From DASUFI01 sp036274635 (lineage in GTDB: Bacteria > Planctomycetota > B15-G4), in assembly GCA_036274635.1 (NCBI GenBank), contig DASUFI010000018.1, positions 1-14,832 on the forward strand: a stretch of 14,832 nt of DNA, given 5' to 3'. The notes below the pieces were generated by a model. It was not told the origin of the DNA, made no database searches, and saw nothing but the letters and a program-made list of their open reading frames with translations. Each line of letters starts with the position of its first letter. The stretch's first letter is position 1. Shown piece after piece: positions 1-7,303 of the stretch. Made by a program: the position numbers and the translations under genes.

Positions 1-295
1 ACTGCCGGTACGGGCCCACGGGGCCGCCGGGCGCCGGGCCCTCGTCGGGCGCGAGGCCCAGCCACTCCAGCGCGTGCTGGATGGCGGCCTCGTGCTCGGG
101 ACGGCTGCGCGCGGCGTCGGTGTCCTCGATGCGCAGGATGAAGATGCCGCCGTGGCGGTGCGCCCACGAGCGGTTGAAGAGGGCCACGTACGCGGTGCCC
201 ACGTGCGGGTCGCCGGTGGGCGAGGGCGCGATGCGCGTGACCACGGGCGCGCGGGAGGCAACAGGCGAGTCCGTGGAGTCGGCGGTCGGGCTCAT
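1..295 (-). CDS. gltX: glutamyl-tRNA synthetase, N-terminal part (runs off the left edge)
   Basis: This is the first 98 residues of a class I glutamyl-tRNA synthetase, the cytosolic enzyme that charges tRNA(Glu) with glutamate. After about 17 poorly conserved residues comes VVTRIAPSPTGDPHVGT, which contains the ATP-binding HIGH-type motif (here HVGT, residues 31-34). LRIEDTD (54-60) and the end GGPVGPYRQ follow, all typical of GltX. The spacing and the phrase GDPHVGT fit GltX better than the shorter GluQ-type enzyme. The KMSKS loop and anticodon-binding domain lie outside the window. The ATG at 295 is chosen because it gives a short N-terminal extension; no good SD is visible in front of it, so the start is less sure than the identity. 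It is the last gene of the minus-strand series and is separated from the RCK gene by 435 bases. Confidence 0.95.
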   Translation of the reverse strand, partial: MSPTADSTDSPVASRAPVVTRIAPSPTGDPHVGTAYVALFNRSWAHRHGGIFILRIEDTDAARSRPEHEAAIQHALEWLGLAPDEGPAPGGPVGPYRQ

Positions 296-513
296 GGCGG
301 CGCAGAGCTTACTTGACCGGGGGTGCGGACCGCCTGCCACATCCTCGGCAGGCGCTGGTTCAGCAGGCCGACGCTGCCGCAGCACGACTTGGCGAGCAAT
401 GCGCTGACGGCCGTCACTCCCTGAGCGCGCTGCGCGCCCGCTGCTGCGATCGGATGCGGGCCTTCGGCTTCGGCGACCTCGGCGGTGATCGCCTCGTGTG
501 AGGCGCCACGATC

Positions 514-563
514 ACATTGAAGAAATTGGTCGGAGTCGGAACTCCGACCAATTTCTTCAATGT
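514..563. repeat. perfect 23-bp inverted repeat with 4-base loop
   Basis: Bases 514-536 are exactly complementary, in reverse, to 541-563, with only CGGA (537-540) between them. The outer part of the arm (ACATTGAAGAAATTGG) is clearly richer in A/T than the surroundings, while the inner part is CGGAGT. No run of T follows on either strand, so it is not a standard intrinsic terminator. Such long exact symmetry suggests a dispersed repeat (REP or MITE-like) or a protein-binding palindrome. It lies 219 bases upstream of gltX and 168 bases downstream of the RCK gene. Confidence 0.85.
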
Positions 564-672
564 CATCACACGGGCCCTGGGAAGGCGCTCACAGCGCTGG
601 CGCCGAGTGTCTCGCAGCGCGCCAAATCCGATCGCCGGCCTCCACATGCCGCGCAGCAAGACGCCAGTCGAC

Positions 673-702
673 GCCGGCGCTCCGCTGCGAGCCGGCGCCG
701 GC
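673..702 (-). terminator. possible terminator hairpin after the RCK gene
   Basis: GCCGGCGC (673-680) pairs with GCGCCGGC (695-702) around a 14-base loop, starting 28 bases downstream of the RCK stop codon. It lacks a U-tract, so it could be a weak terminator or an RNA 3' end stabiliser. GC-only hairpins arise easily in DNA this rich in GC. Confidence 0.3.
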
Positions 703-730
703 GCGAGCGCGCCTGCGGCCCTCGCCGCCT

Positions 731-1447
731 TCATGCCCGCGGCGGGCGCGCCAGATCCAGCAGCCGCTTCAGCTGCGCCAGCCGGCCCATGCACACCATG
801 ACGTCGCCGGTGGCCAGCGGGCGGTTGGGGTCGGGGTTGAAGCGCGCCGACTCGCCGCCGAGGCGCATGGCGATGATCAGGATGTCCAGCTCGGCGCGGA
901 TGTCGGCCTCGCGCAGGCTCTTGCCGGTGAGGGGCGAGCCGGCCTCGATGGTGATCTCCCGCACGCGGACCTCCTGGTCGGCCTCCTTCTCCTCCGCGAA
1001 GATGCGCATGAGGTCCGTGACGGCCGGCCGCACGAACTCCGCGCCGATGCGGCGGTCGGCCTTCTCGAAGGGGTTCACGACGCGGTCGGCGCCGGCCCGC
1101 AGGAACTTGGCCTTGGCGTGGGCCGAAGTGTGGGCGGCGATGATGAAGACGTCGGGGTTCAGCTCGCGCGCGGTCATGGTGGCGAAGAGGTTGTCGGACT
1201 CCGAGGGCAGCAGCAGGATGAGGCCGCGCGCGCGCTCCACGCCGGCCTCCTTGAGGGCGTCGGGGTCGAGGACGTCGCCGACCACGCCGACGTGGCCATC
1301 GTCGGCCGCGCTGCGCACGGCCTCGGTGGCCTTGTCGAGCACCACCACCTTGACGCCCTCCTCGCGCAGGTCGCGCGCCACGATCTGCCCGGTGCTGCCG
1401 TAGCCGCACACGATGACGTGGTCGTCGATGCTGAACAGCCCGTCCAT
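731..1447 (-). CDS. RCK (TrkA-N/TrkA-C) potassium-transport regulatory protein without a pore
   Basis: The 238-residue soluble protein has a Rossmann-type RCK N domain (about 8-125) with the nucleotide-binding loop CGYGSTGQ (14-21). An acidic residue at the end of the second strand (VVVLDKA, D38) suggests NAD(H) or a similar ligand. A TrkA-C domain follows (about 155-230; SPLTGKSL, LATGDVMVCMG). Proteins of this kind gate K+ channels or Trk/Ktr transporters from the cytoplasm. Here the N-terminus (MDGLFSIDDHVIVCG) begins just where channel proteins leave their last membrane helix, and no pore helices are encoded upstream. The ATG at 1447 has GGAGA about seven bases before it, and the gene begins 21 bases after the stop of the protease gene, so the two are probably co-transcribed. 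Family is sure; the partner channel is unknown. Confidence 0.88.
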   Translation of the reverse strand: MDGLFSIDDHVIVCGYGSTGQIVARDLREEGVKVVVLDKATEAVRSAADDGHVGVVGDVLDPDALKEAGVERARGLILLLPSESDNLFATMTARELNPDVFIIAAHTSAHAKAKFLRAGADRVVNPFEKADRRIGAEFVRPAVTDLMRIFAEEKEADQEVRVREITIEAGSPLTGKSLREADIRAELDILIIAMRLGGESARFNPDPNRPLATGDVMVCMGRLAQLKRLLDLARPPRA

Positions 1448-1467
1448 TCGGCTTCTCCGGCTCCCGG

Positions 1468-4065
1468 TCAGGGCTCGTCGTCGGCCTGCAGGCGCACGTC
1501 CGAGAAGGTGGTCGTGCCGTTGCTGCCGAGCAAACCGATGTCCCCGCGCAGGGCTGCCAGAGGATACTTGACGCCGGTCACGTACTTCTTCCCCACGATG
1601 GCCTTGAGCACCTGGCCGTTGATGGTGACCGTGACCTCGCGCCCGCGCACCGTGACCCCGAGGTCCACGCCCTTGGCCGGATCGTAGTCGGCCTTCAGCG
1701 CGCCGTCGTTGTGCGGGTGCGTCCAGGCGCCTTCCGCCATGGCCCCGAAGTCCACGCGGTTGGTGCCGTCGTCCCCGTGGCGCAGGACGATGGCCTCGTA
1801 GTGGTCCTTGTCCTTGGCGCCGAAGATCAGCCCCACGATCTGCCACTTCGCCTCGGTCTGGATGTGCGCCGTGACGGTGTAGTCGCCCGCCACCTCGCGC
1901 GTGCTCAGCAGGGCCTGGTAGGTGATGCCCTCCTCGGCCGGCGGCGGCGGCGCGTCCTTGCCCTTCTTGTCCTTCTTCTTGCCGTTGTCCTTGGCCTCCT
2001 CCGCCTCCCTGGCCCGCGCCGCGGCCAGCGCGGCCGAGTCGCACACGATGCCGTCCGGCTTCGAGAGGAAGGCGTCCCCGCCCTCGGCCCCGTACCAGCC
2101 CTTGAGGTCGAAGCCGTTGTACAGCCGCTCCCAGCGCTGGATGGTGCGGCCCGTCTCGCGCTCGACGCGGGCGGTGAGCGCGCGCGCCGAGGGCTCGAGG
2201 GTGTCCACCTTGAGCACCATGCGCGCCAGCGCCATGGCCGTCAGCGGCCGCCCCGCCGTGTCGTGCTCCAGCGCCAGGGCCGTCATGCCGCCCGCCAGCG
2301 ACACGCGCGCCTCCTTCCACTGCGCGTCCAGCGGATCCAGCTTCGCGACCCGCTCCAGGCCTTCCTTCCGGCGCGCGTCGCTGTCGTCGATCATGGCCAG
2401 CACCTTGCGCCACGTGGCCACGGCCCGGTCGGTCTGCTTCAGGCCGTCGCACGAGACCGCGGTGGCATACAGCGCGCCGATGTCGTCCGGGTCGATGTCC
2501 AGGGCCCGCTCGCAGAAGGGCAGGGCCTCGGCCGGCTCCGGCTTGCACACGGACAGCGCGCGGGTGCGGTACTCCACCAGCCGCTTGTCGCTGGCCCGGA
2601 TCTCGTCGTAGAGGCCGAGGATCCAGGCCTTCCACGTGGTCTCGAACTCGTCGAAGGTGCGCAGGCCCTCGATGTTGGCCGGCTCGAGGAAGAACTTCAC
2701 GAAGTGCTGGTCGAGGTTGCCGAGGTCGCCCTTCTTGAACTCGTAGATGTAGTCGTCGAGCTTGTCGCGGAAGGGATAGCGTCCGCCGCTGTCCACGTAC
2801 ATGCGGACGAAGTAGAAGACGCCCCAGCGATACTTGTAGAGCTTCGGCTCGTTCTCGTTGGCCTTGAAGACGTCCCTCAGCTTCATGGCCGAGCCGTCCT
2901 GGAAGGCCTGGCAGAGCGGGATGAGGTAGCCCATCACGGGCAGGTCGCGGCGCACCTCGCCGTTGGGCAGCACGTCGATGCCCTCGAACAGGCTGGCCAC
3001 GCCCTCGTTCACGAAGCCCGGAGTGCCGCCCACGCACTCGCCCATGAACTGGTGGCTGGCCTCGTGGAACAGCACGTGCATGGTGGCCGGGATGCCGTTC
3101 TTGCCGCCGCTCTCGCCCTGGTCGTAGGTGTTGACCTCGCCGCCGTTGTAGTGGCCGCCGGACCAGTCGGACTTGCCCGTGCCGGTGCGGTGGATGTACT
3201 CGTCGCGCGTCTTGAAGATCTGCACGTCCAGCGTGGGGATGTGCACCTGGCGCAGGCCCTCGGGCGCCTTCTCCGGCGGCGGGTCGGGCAGCACCCCCCA
3301 GATCTCGCGGTAGAACGAGGCCACCAGCTCCATGGCCGTCGACGCCGCCTGCAGCATGCGCCAGCCGGCGTTGGTCTTGATGCGGTAGTGCGGCGTCTCG
3401 GCCAGCAGGCAGCTGCTGAACTGCGCGCTCTTCTTGTCCATCGCCGCGATCCAGGCCTCGTCGTGCTCCTCCTTGACCACGCCCGGGTCGAAGCGCTCCG
3501 CCACGTAGCCCGGCGAGGTCTTCCTCAGCCGGTCGATGGCGTCGATGGCCTCGGCCCGCTCGGGCGAGCCCGTCACGCACGAGTTCATGCGGCGCGTCCA
3601 GGCCATGATCGCGTTGGCCGGCATGCCCTGGGCCTCGTAGCCCGTCGCCAGCTCCTTCTGCGACTCCGAGTACTGCGCCAGCAGGCCCTCGCGCCGGTCC
3701 AGCGTCGGGTCGATCGCCGCCAGCCGCTCGCGCGCCGCCGCCAGCGGCTTCACCTGGTTGATGTCGCCCTGCGACACCGCGCGCTGCAGCGCGTCCACCA
3801 GCTCGAGCCGCGCCAAGATCTCCTGGTCGAGGTCGCCCGCCGCCTGCGCCGACTCCACCAGCCCCTGCAGCCCCTCCAGCGAGTGGCGGTCCAGCTCCAG
3901 CACCGCGTCCCACGCCCGGAACGCCGCCGGCCAGTCCTTCTTGCGCTCCGCGACGCCGGCCGCGTCGGCCTGCTTCTTCAGGAAGCGGTCGAAGCCCGAC
4001 GACTCGCCGCCGCCCGGAGGCAGCAGCACCAGCACCGCGACCAGCAGCGACCCGATGCGCAGCAT
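1468..4065 (-). CDS. secreted HExxH metalloprotease (DUF1570-like) fused to a DUF1080-like domain
   Basis: An 865-residue protein with a signal peptide (MLRIGSLLVAVLVLLPPGGG). Residues 30-190 are helical and TPR-like. A gluzincin-type zinc site follows: HEASH (334-338), with NEG (353-355) supplying the likely third ligand E354, as in the DUF1570 group. Residues 500-640 again look like TPR-type helices. The C-terminal part starts with LYNGFDLKGWYG (648-659) and ends GDIGLLGSNGTTTFSDVRL (841-859), the pattern of DUF1080 (3-keto-disaccharide hydrolase/concanavalin-like) domains. Inside this domain sits a charged insertion (about 679-713) with a Lys/Asp run and four prolines. The ATG at 4065 follows GGGGAG at a good distance. 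It likely acts in the periplasm or on the surface; peptide and glycan substrates are unknown. Zinc site and DUF1080 assignment are from motifs seen by eye. Confidence 0.8.
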   Translation of the reverse strand: MLRIGSLLVAVLVLLPPGGGESSGFDRFLKKQADAAGVAERKKDWPAAFRAWDAVLELDRHSLEGLQGLVESAQAAGDLDQEILARLELVDALQRAVSQGDINQVKPLAAARERLAAIDPTLDRREGLLAQYSESQKELATGYEAQGMPANAIMAWTRRMNSCVTGSPERAEAIDAIDRLRKTSPGYVAERFDPGVVKEEHDEAWIAAMDKKSAQFSSCLLAETPHYRIKTNAGWRMLQAASTAMELVASFYREIWGVLPDPPPEKAPEGLRQVHIPTLDVQIFKTRDEYIHRTGTGKSDWSGGHYNGGEVNTYDQGESGGKNGIPATMHVLFHEASHQFMGECVGGTPGFVNEGVASLFEGIDVLPNGEVRRDLPVMGYLIPLCQAFQDGSAMKLRDVFKANENEPKLYKYRWGVFYFVRMYVDSGGRYPFRDKLDDYIYEFKKGDLGNLDQHFVKFFLEPANIEGLRTFDEFETTWKAWILGLYDEIRASDKRLVEYRTRALSVCKPEPAEALPFCERALDIDPDDIGALYATAVSCDGLKQTDRAVATWRKVLAMIDDSDARRKEGLERVAKLDPLDAQWKEARVSLAGGMTALALEHDTAGRPLTAMALARMVLKVDTLEPSARALTARVERETGRTIQRWERLYNGFDLKGWYGAEGGDAFLSKPDGIVCDSAALAAARAREAEEAKDNGKKKDKKGKDAPPPPAEEGITYQALLSTREVAGDYTVTAHIQTEAKWQIVGLIFGAKDKDHYEAIVLRHGDDGTNRVDFGAMAEGAWTHPHNDGALKADYDPAKGVDLGVTVRGREVTVTINGQVLKAIVGKKYVTGVKYPLAALRGDIGLLGSNGTTTFSDVRLQADDEP

Positions 4066-4192
4066 GGCTCCCCATTCAAGCCGATCGGCCTCGATCGTGC
4101 GAGGGGCGGGGGCGGCGAAAAGGGCGGCGCCGGCCCGAACGGCATGCCGGCGCGGCCTTCACGGACTGGCTGGAGTGTGACGGCTGCGACGG

Positions 4193-4244
4193 GCTGAGTC
4201 GCGGGCGGGCCGCAAGGGTGTGGGCGCGGCGCCGCGACTCAAGC
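4193..4244 (-). terminator. nested inverted repeat downstream of the RluA gene
   Basis: TGAGTCGCGG (4195-4204) pairs perfectly with CCGCGACTCA (4232-4241); two further pairs form if one A (4242) is bulged. Inside the loop GCCGC (4209-4213) can pair with GCGGC (4226-4230). It begins about 80 bases past the stop codon of the pseudouridine synthase and lies before the start of the protease gene. No U-tract follows, so termination is a guess; a structured leader for the next gene is the other option. Confidence 0.35.
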
Positions 4245-4326
4245 GACGCACATGCAGTGCTTCAGTTCAGCTTCCGTGCAGGCGGCCCGGTCCGAGTCCC
4301 CGCCGCGGCCCGCTGCGCCCCCGCCG

Positions 4327-5409
4327 TCACTCCGGCGGCAGCCCCTCGCACAGCGCCTGCAGATCCGCTGGCCAGGGCGACTCGATGCGCAGCGGCTGCC
4401 GGGTCCCCGGGTGCACGAACTCCAGCGCATGGCTGTGCAGCGCCTGGCGCGGGTGCTGCAGCGCCGCGTGGTCCTCGTCCGTGAGCGCCCTGTCGGCGTA
4501 CCTCAGGAACAGGCCCTCGTCCGTGCCGTACAGCTTGTCGCCCACCACCGCGTGGCCGATGGCCGCCATGTGCACACGGATCTGGTGGTGGCGGCCGGTG
4601 AGCAGGTCGATGTGCAGCAGGCTGTGGTCGCGCCAGCGCCGCTCCACGCGCCAGCGCGTGCGCGCCGGCTGGCCGCCCTCGTCGTGGCGCACGGCCACCT
4701 GCGTCGTCAGGCCGCCGATGGCGGGCCCCAGCGGCAGGTCCACGAGACCGTCCTCCCCCGCCACCCGCCCGTGCACCAGCACCAGGTACTCCTTCTTCAC
4801 CGTGCGCCGCTCGAACTGCGCCTGCACGAAGACCAGCGCGGCCTGGGTCTTGGCCACCAGCAGCACGCCGCTGGTCTCGAGGTCGAGGCGGTGGCACAGC
4901 TTGGGGATGACGTCGCGCGTGGGGTCGTCGTAGTCGCGGTACTCGCGGTGCAGCGCGGTGATGACGGTGTGGTGCAGCAACCGGCCGGCAGGGTGCACCG
5001 GCACGTCGGGCGGCTTGTCGATCGCCAGCAGGCACTCGTCCTCGTACAGCTTCACGAGGCCGGCCGCGGTGCCGCCGCGGGGGACGAGGGCCTCGTCGCG
5101 CACGGGGCGGGGCAGCTGCACGATGACCACGTCCCCCACGGCGACGCGGCGGTTGGCGCGGGCCGAGCGGCCCGAGAGCGCGACCAGGCCGTCGTCCAGC
5201 AGGCGCACGACGGAGCTGCGCGAGCGCCAGGCGAGGCGCTTGGCGAGGAACTGGTCGAGGCGCAGGCCCTGCTCGCCGTCGGCGACGCGGTAGCTCAGCG
5301 TCTCGCGGCGGCCGTCGAGCACGCGCACGTCGAAGTCGTCGCCGCCCTTGGCCTTGCGCGGCCGGCGGGCAGCGTGGCGCGGCGCGGCGGGACGCGGCGC
5401 CGGAGCCAC
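4327..5409 (-). CDS. RluA-family 23S rRNA/tRNA pseudouridine synthase
   Basis: A 360-residue cytosolic enzyme that converts specific uridines in RNA into pseudouridine. A basic N-terminal tail (about 1-25) precedes an S4 RNA-binding domain (about 47-105, GLRLDQFLAKRL...SVVRLLDDGLV). The catalytic domain shows DKPPDVPVHP (131-140), the catalytic motif HRLDLETSG (173-181; nucleophile D176) and TGRHHQIRVH (271-280), all diagnostic for the RluA/RluC/RluD group. The exact target position cannot be read from the sequence. The start is a GTG at 5409, one base after the TGA of the upstream gene (TGATGTG), which suggests translational coupling; an ATG at 5411 is in another frame. The basic tail before the S4 domain leaves some doubt about the start. 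It ends in a small CCGCCG/CGGCGG hairpin around the stop codon. Confidence 0.93.
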   Translation of the reverse strand: MAPAPRPAAPRHAARRPRKAKGGDDFDVRVLDGRRETLSYRVADGEQGLRLDQFLAKRLAWRSRSSVVRLLDDGLVALSGRSARANRRVAVGDVVIVQLPRPVRDEALVPRGGTAAGLVKLYEDECLLAIDKPPDVPVHPAGRLLHHTVITALHREYRDYDDPTRDVIPKLCHRLDLETSGVLLVAKTQAALVFVQAQFERRTVKKEYLVLVHGRVAGEDGLVDLPLGPAIGGLTTQVAVRHDEGGQPARTRWRVERRWRDHSLLHIDLLTGRHHQIRVHMAAIGHAVVGDKLYGTDEGLFLRYADRALTDEDHAALQHPRQALHSHALEFVHPGTRQPLRIESPWPADLQALCEGLPPE

Positions 5410-5410
5410 A

Positions 5411-7225
5411 TCAGTGCGGCTTGGTCAGCCGGACGTTGAAGCGCAGGCCCTGCGGCACATCGGGCTCGAAGATGCAGTCGACGGTACCGTCGGGCAGCAG
5501 GGCCGCCTGCCCACCGATGGGTCCCTTCACCTCCTCGGCCACGTAGCCGGCGGGCAGGTGGGCGCGCGACTGGCGCGGCTGCCGGCTGCCGAGCCGGATG
5601 ACCTGGATGCCGAACAGCTGCTTGGAGACCACGAACTCCTTCATCTCCAGCGGGCCGTAGCGGCTGGGCAGCTGCGGGATCTCGAGCGCGCCGCGCTCGG
5701 GGATCTGATCCTTGCTGATGGCGGGGAAGATGTGCAGGTCCTCGCCGTGGTCGTCGATGAGCATGTCGCGCATGACGGACATGAAGGCCATGCTCCAGGC
5801 CGCGTCGGCCACGCCGCCGGGCACCATGGAGCCGAAGCCCCTCACCGAGGTGGCGTCCACCAGTGGCGAGAGCAGCCTCCAGGCCTGCTCGCCGTCGTGC
5901 GCGCTGACCGCGCGCCGCACCGCGACGAAGGTGGCCTCGCGCGAGCCCTCCGGGGGCGTGGCCCACTTGAAGTGCGGCAGCGTGTAGCCCTGCAGCGCCG
6001 GCGCGTCGTCGAGGATGGCCTGCAGATCCTGCCGGACCTTGTCGGGATCGAGCCACGGCCGCACGACGGCGCCCTCGGCCGAGGCGTCCAGCAGGGCGTG
6101 GATCGCGCCCGCCAGCGTCTCGGCGTCGGCGCGGTTGATGCCCAGCCGCACGCAGCGCGCGAGGCCATGCACCAGCGCCACGCGCCGGTCCGGCGGCAGC
6201 CCCTTGCCGCGCGCGACCGCCTCGCCCAGCAGCTCGTGCAGGAAGGGCACCGTCCACTCGCCCCAGCCCCAATCGGCGAAGAGCGCCAGCGCCTCCGCGT
6301 CCACCGCGGCGTCACTGGCCGGGTGGCCATAGGGCCGGTCGGTGAAGGCGCGGATCTCCTTGTCCGCGTCGCCCAGCTGGCGCAGGTTCTGCAGCGCCGC
6401 GACCAGCGTGTACCACAGGTGCGGGTCGTGCACCTGGATGTCCGCGTAGTGGCCGCGCGAGCCCGACTGCCAGCCGAGCTGCTCCTCGGACTGCGCGTAC
6501 GAGCCGCTCTTGAAGCCCTCGCGCCAGGCGGACTCGTCCACCTTGTCCCGCGCCGGGGGGCCGGCCAGGGTCAGCTCGATGAGACGAGCGTTCTGGGCGG
6601 CCACGTCCAAAGTCCACTCGAAGCGCACGGCCTCTTCGTCGGCGCTCGCCACCGTCGGCTTCACGGAGATCTGCGGCTCGGTGCCGGTGTATCCCAGCAG
6701 CACGTGGCCGTCGCGGGTGATGAGCTTGCCGTCCTGCGCGAAGGCCGACGTCGGCTTGAACTCCGCCGACGGCTCCGGCCGCTGCAGCGGGTCGCCGCCG
6801 CCGGGGCGCACCACGGCCGCGAGCTTGACGGTCAAGGGCGCGTCGGTGTGGTTGGCCACCGCCGTGCGCACCGAGACCTTCACGCGCTCGTCGCCGCCGC
6901 GCGTCACCCCCACGGCCAGCAGGCGCACTTCCACGTCCGCGCCCTGTACCTTGGTGGTGAAGCCGGCCCACAGGTCGGGCATCGGGCCGTAGCGCAGGTC
7001 CTTCGTCTCGAGCGGCTTGCCGGTCTCGCCGTCGAGCAGCTGCAGCACGCCGAGGCCGCTGTCCACGCTGCCGTCGGCGTTGAGGCGCGCTGCGCGCATG
7101 GACGACATGCTCGACAGGTGCAGCGCCTCAGCGCGCGGAGCGTCGGCCTTCGGCGCGGGGGCAGAATCGTCGTCCTGCGGAGCCAGGAGCGCGGAAAGCA
7201 GGCAGATCGGGAGGAGCAGCATCAT
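5411..7225 (-). CDS. secreted protein of unknown function, possibly glycosidase-like fold
   Basis: The 604-residue product starts with a short signal peptide (MMLLLPICLLSALLAPQ), then a linker rich in Ala/Pro/Asp (18-33). Residues 35-225 look like a beta-sandwich (alternating strands such as VEVRLLAVGV, VKVSVRTAV, RFEWTLDV). Residues 265-490 are mainly helical (LWYTLVAALQNLRQL, PFLHELLGEAV, ALVHGLARCVRL), and the tail 495-604 is again strand-rich (LHIFPAISKDQIPERGALEI, RYGPLEMKEFVV). Beta-sandwich plus helical barrel plus beta tail recalls (alpha/alpha)6-barrel glycosidases, but no catalytic residues could be assigned, so function is open. The double ATG at 7225/7222 is the first plausible start after the promoter region; no clear SD is seen. 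It is transcribed divergently from the radical SAM gene (78-base gap) and reads into the pseudouridine synthase gene. Confidence 0.75.
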   Translation of the reverse strand: MMLLLPICLLSALLAPQDDDSAPAPKADAPRAEALHLSSMSSMRAARLNADGSVDSGLGVLQLLDGETGKPLETKDLRYGPMPDLWAGFTTKVQGADVEVRLLAVGVTRGGDERVKVSVRTAVANHTDAPLTVKLAAVVRPGGGDPLQRPEPSAEFKPTSAFAQDGKLITRDGHVLLGYTGTEPQISVKPTVASADEEAVRFEWTLDVAAQNARLIELTLAGPPARDKVDESAWREGFKSGSYAQSEEQLGWQSGSRGHYADIQVHDPHLWYTLVAALQNLRQLGDADKEIRAFTDRPYGHPASDAAVDAEALALFADWGWGEWTVPFLHELLGEAVARGKGLPPDRRVALVHGLARCVRLGINRADAETLAGAIHALLDASAEGAVVRPWLDPDKVRQDLQAILDDAPALQGYTLPHFKWATPPEGSREATFVAVRRAVSAHDGEQAWRLLSPLVDATSVRGFGSMVPGGVADAAWSMAFMSVMRDMLIDDHGEDLHIFPAISKDQIPERGALEIPQLPSRYGPLEMKEFVVSKQLFGIQVIRLGSRQPRQSRAHLPAGYVAEEVKGPIGGQAALLPDGTVDCIFEPDVPQGLRFNVRLTKPH

Positions 7226-7303
7226 GGGCGGCCGATCATAGCGACAGGGAGGTGCGCAGCCGACGGATGGGGCCCCCGCCATGTTGGCTAGACTGGTCGA
7301 ACC

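Larger units (their letters stand above)
296..730. other. intergenic region with no convincing gene
   Basis: This 435-base gap lies between gltX and the RCK gene. Short open frames exist on both strands, but none has a good ribosome binding site or a recognisable protein. The notable contents are a perfect 23-bp inverted repeat (514-563) and a GC hairpin close to the RCK stop codon (673-702), both listed separately. The gltX promoter should lie in its left part; no clear -35/-10 pair was recognised. Confidence 0.6.

Noticed and set aside
514..563. Intrinsic terminator for the RCK or gltX transcript
   Set aside because: No U-tract follows the stem on either strand.
731..4075. One continuous minus-strand frame joining the RCK protein to a 1,114-residue protein
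   Set aside because: The upstream part is in the wrong frame of the protease gene and reads as low-complexity Arg/Gly/Ala. The RCK protein has its own ATG at 1447 with an SD.
1711..4197. Long open frame on the plus strand opposite the protease gene (828 codons)
   Set aside because: It is rich in Arg, Leu, Val and His with no recognisable motif, and lies antisense to a gene with a signal peptide, zinc site and good SD. Long antisense frames are expected at this GC content.
5348..7291. Open frame of 647 codons on the plus strand
   Set aside because: Antisense to the secreted protein gene, with composition typical of a shadow frame and no known domain.
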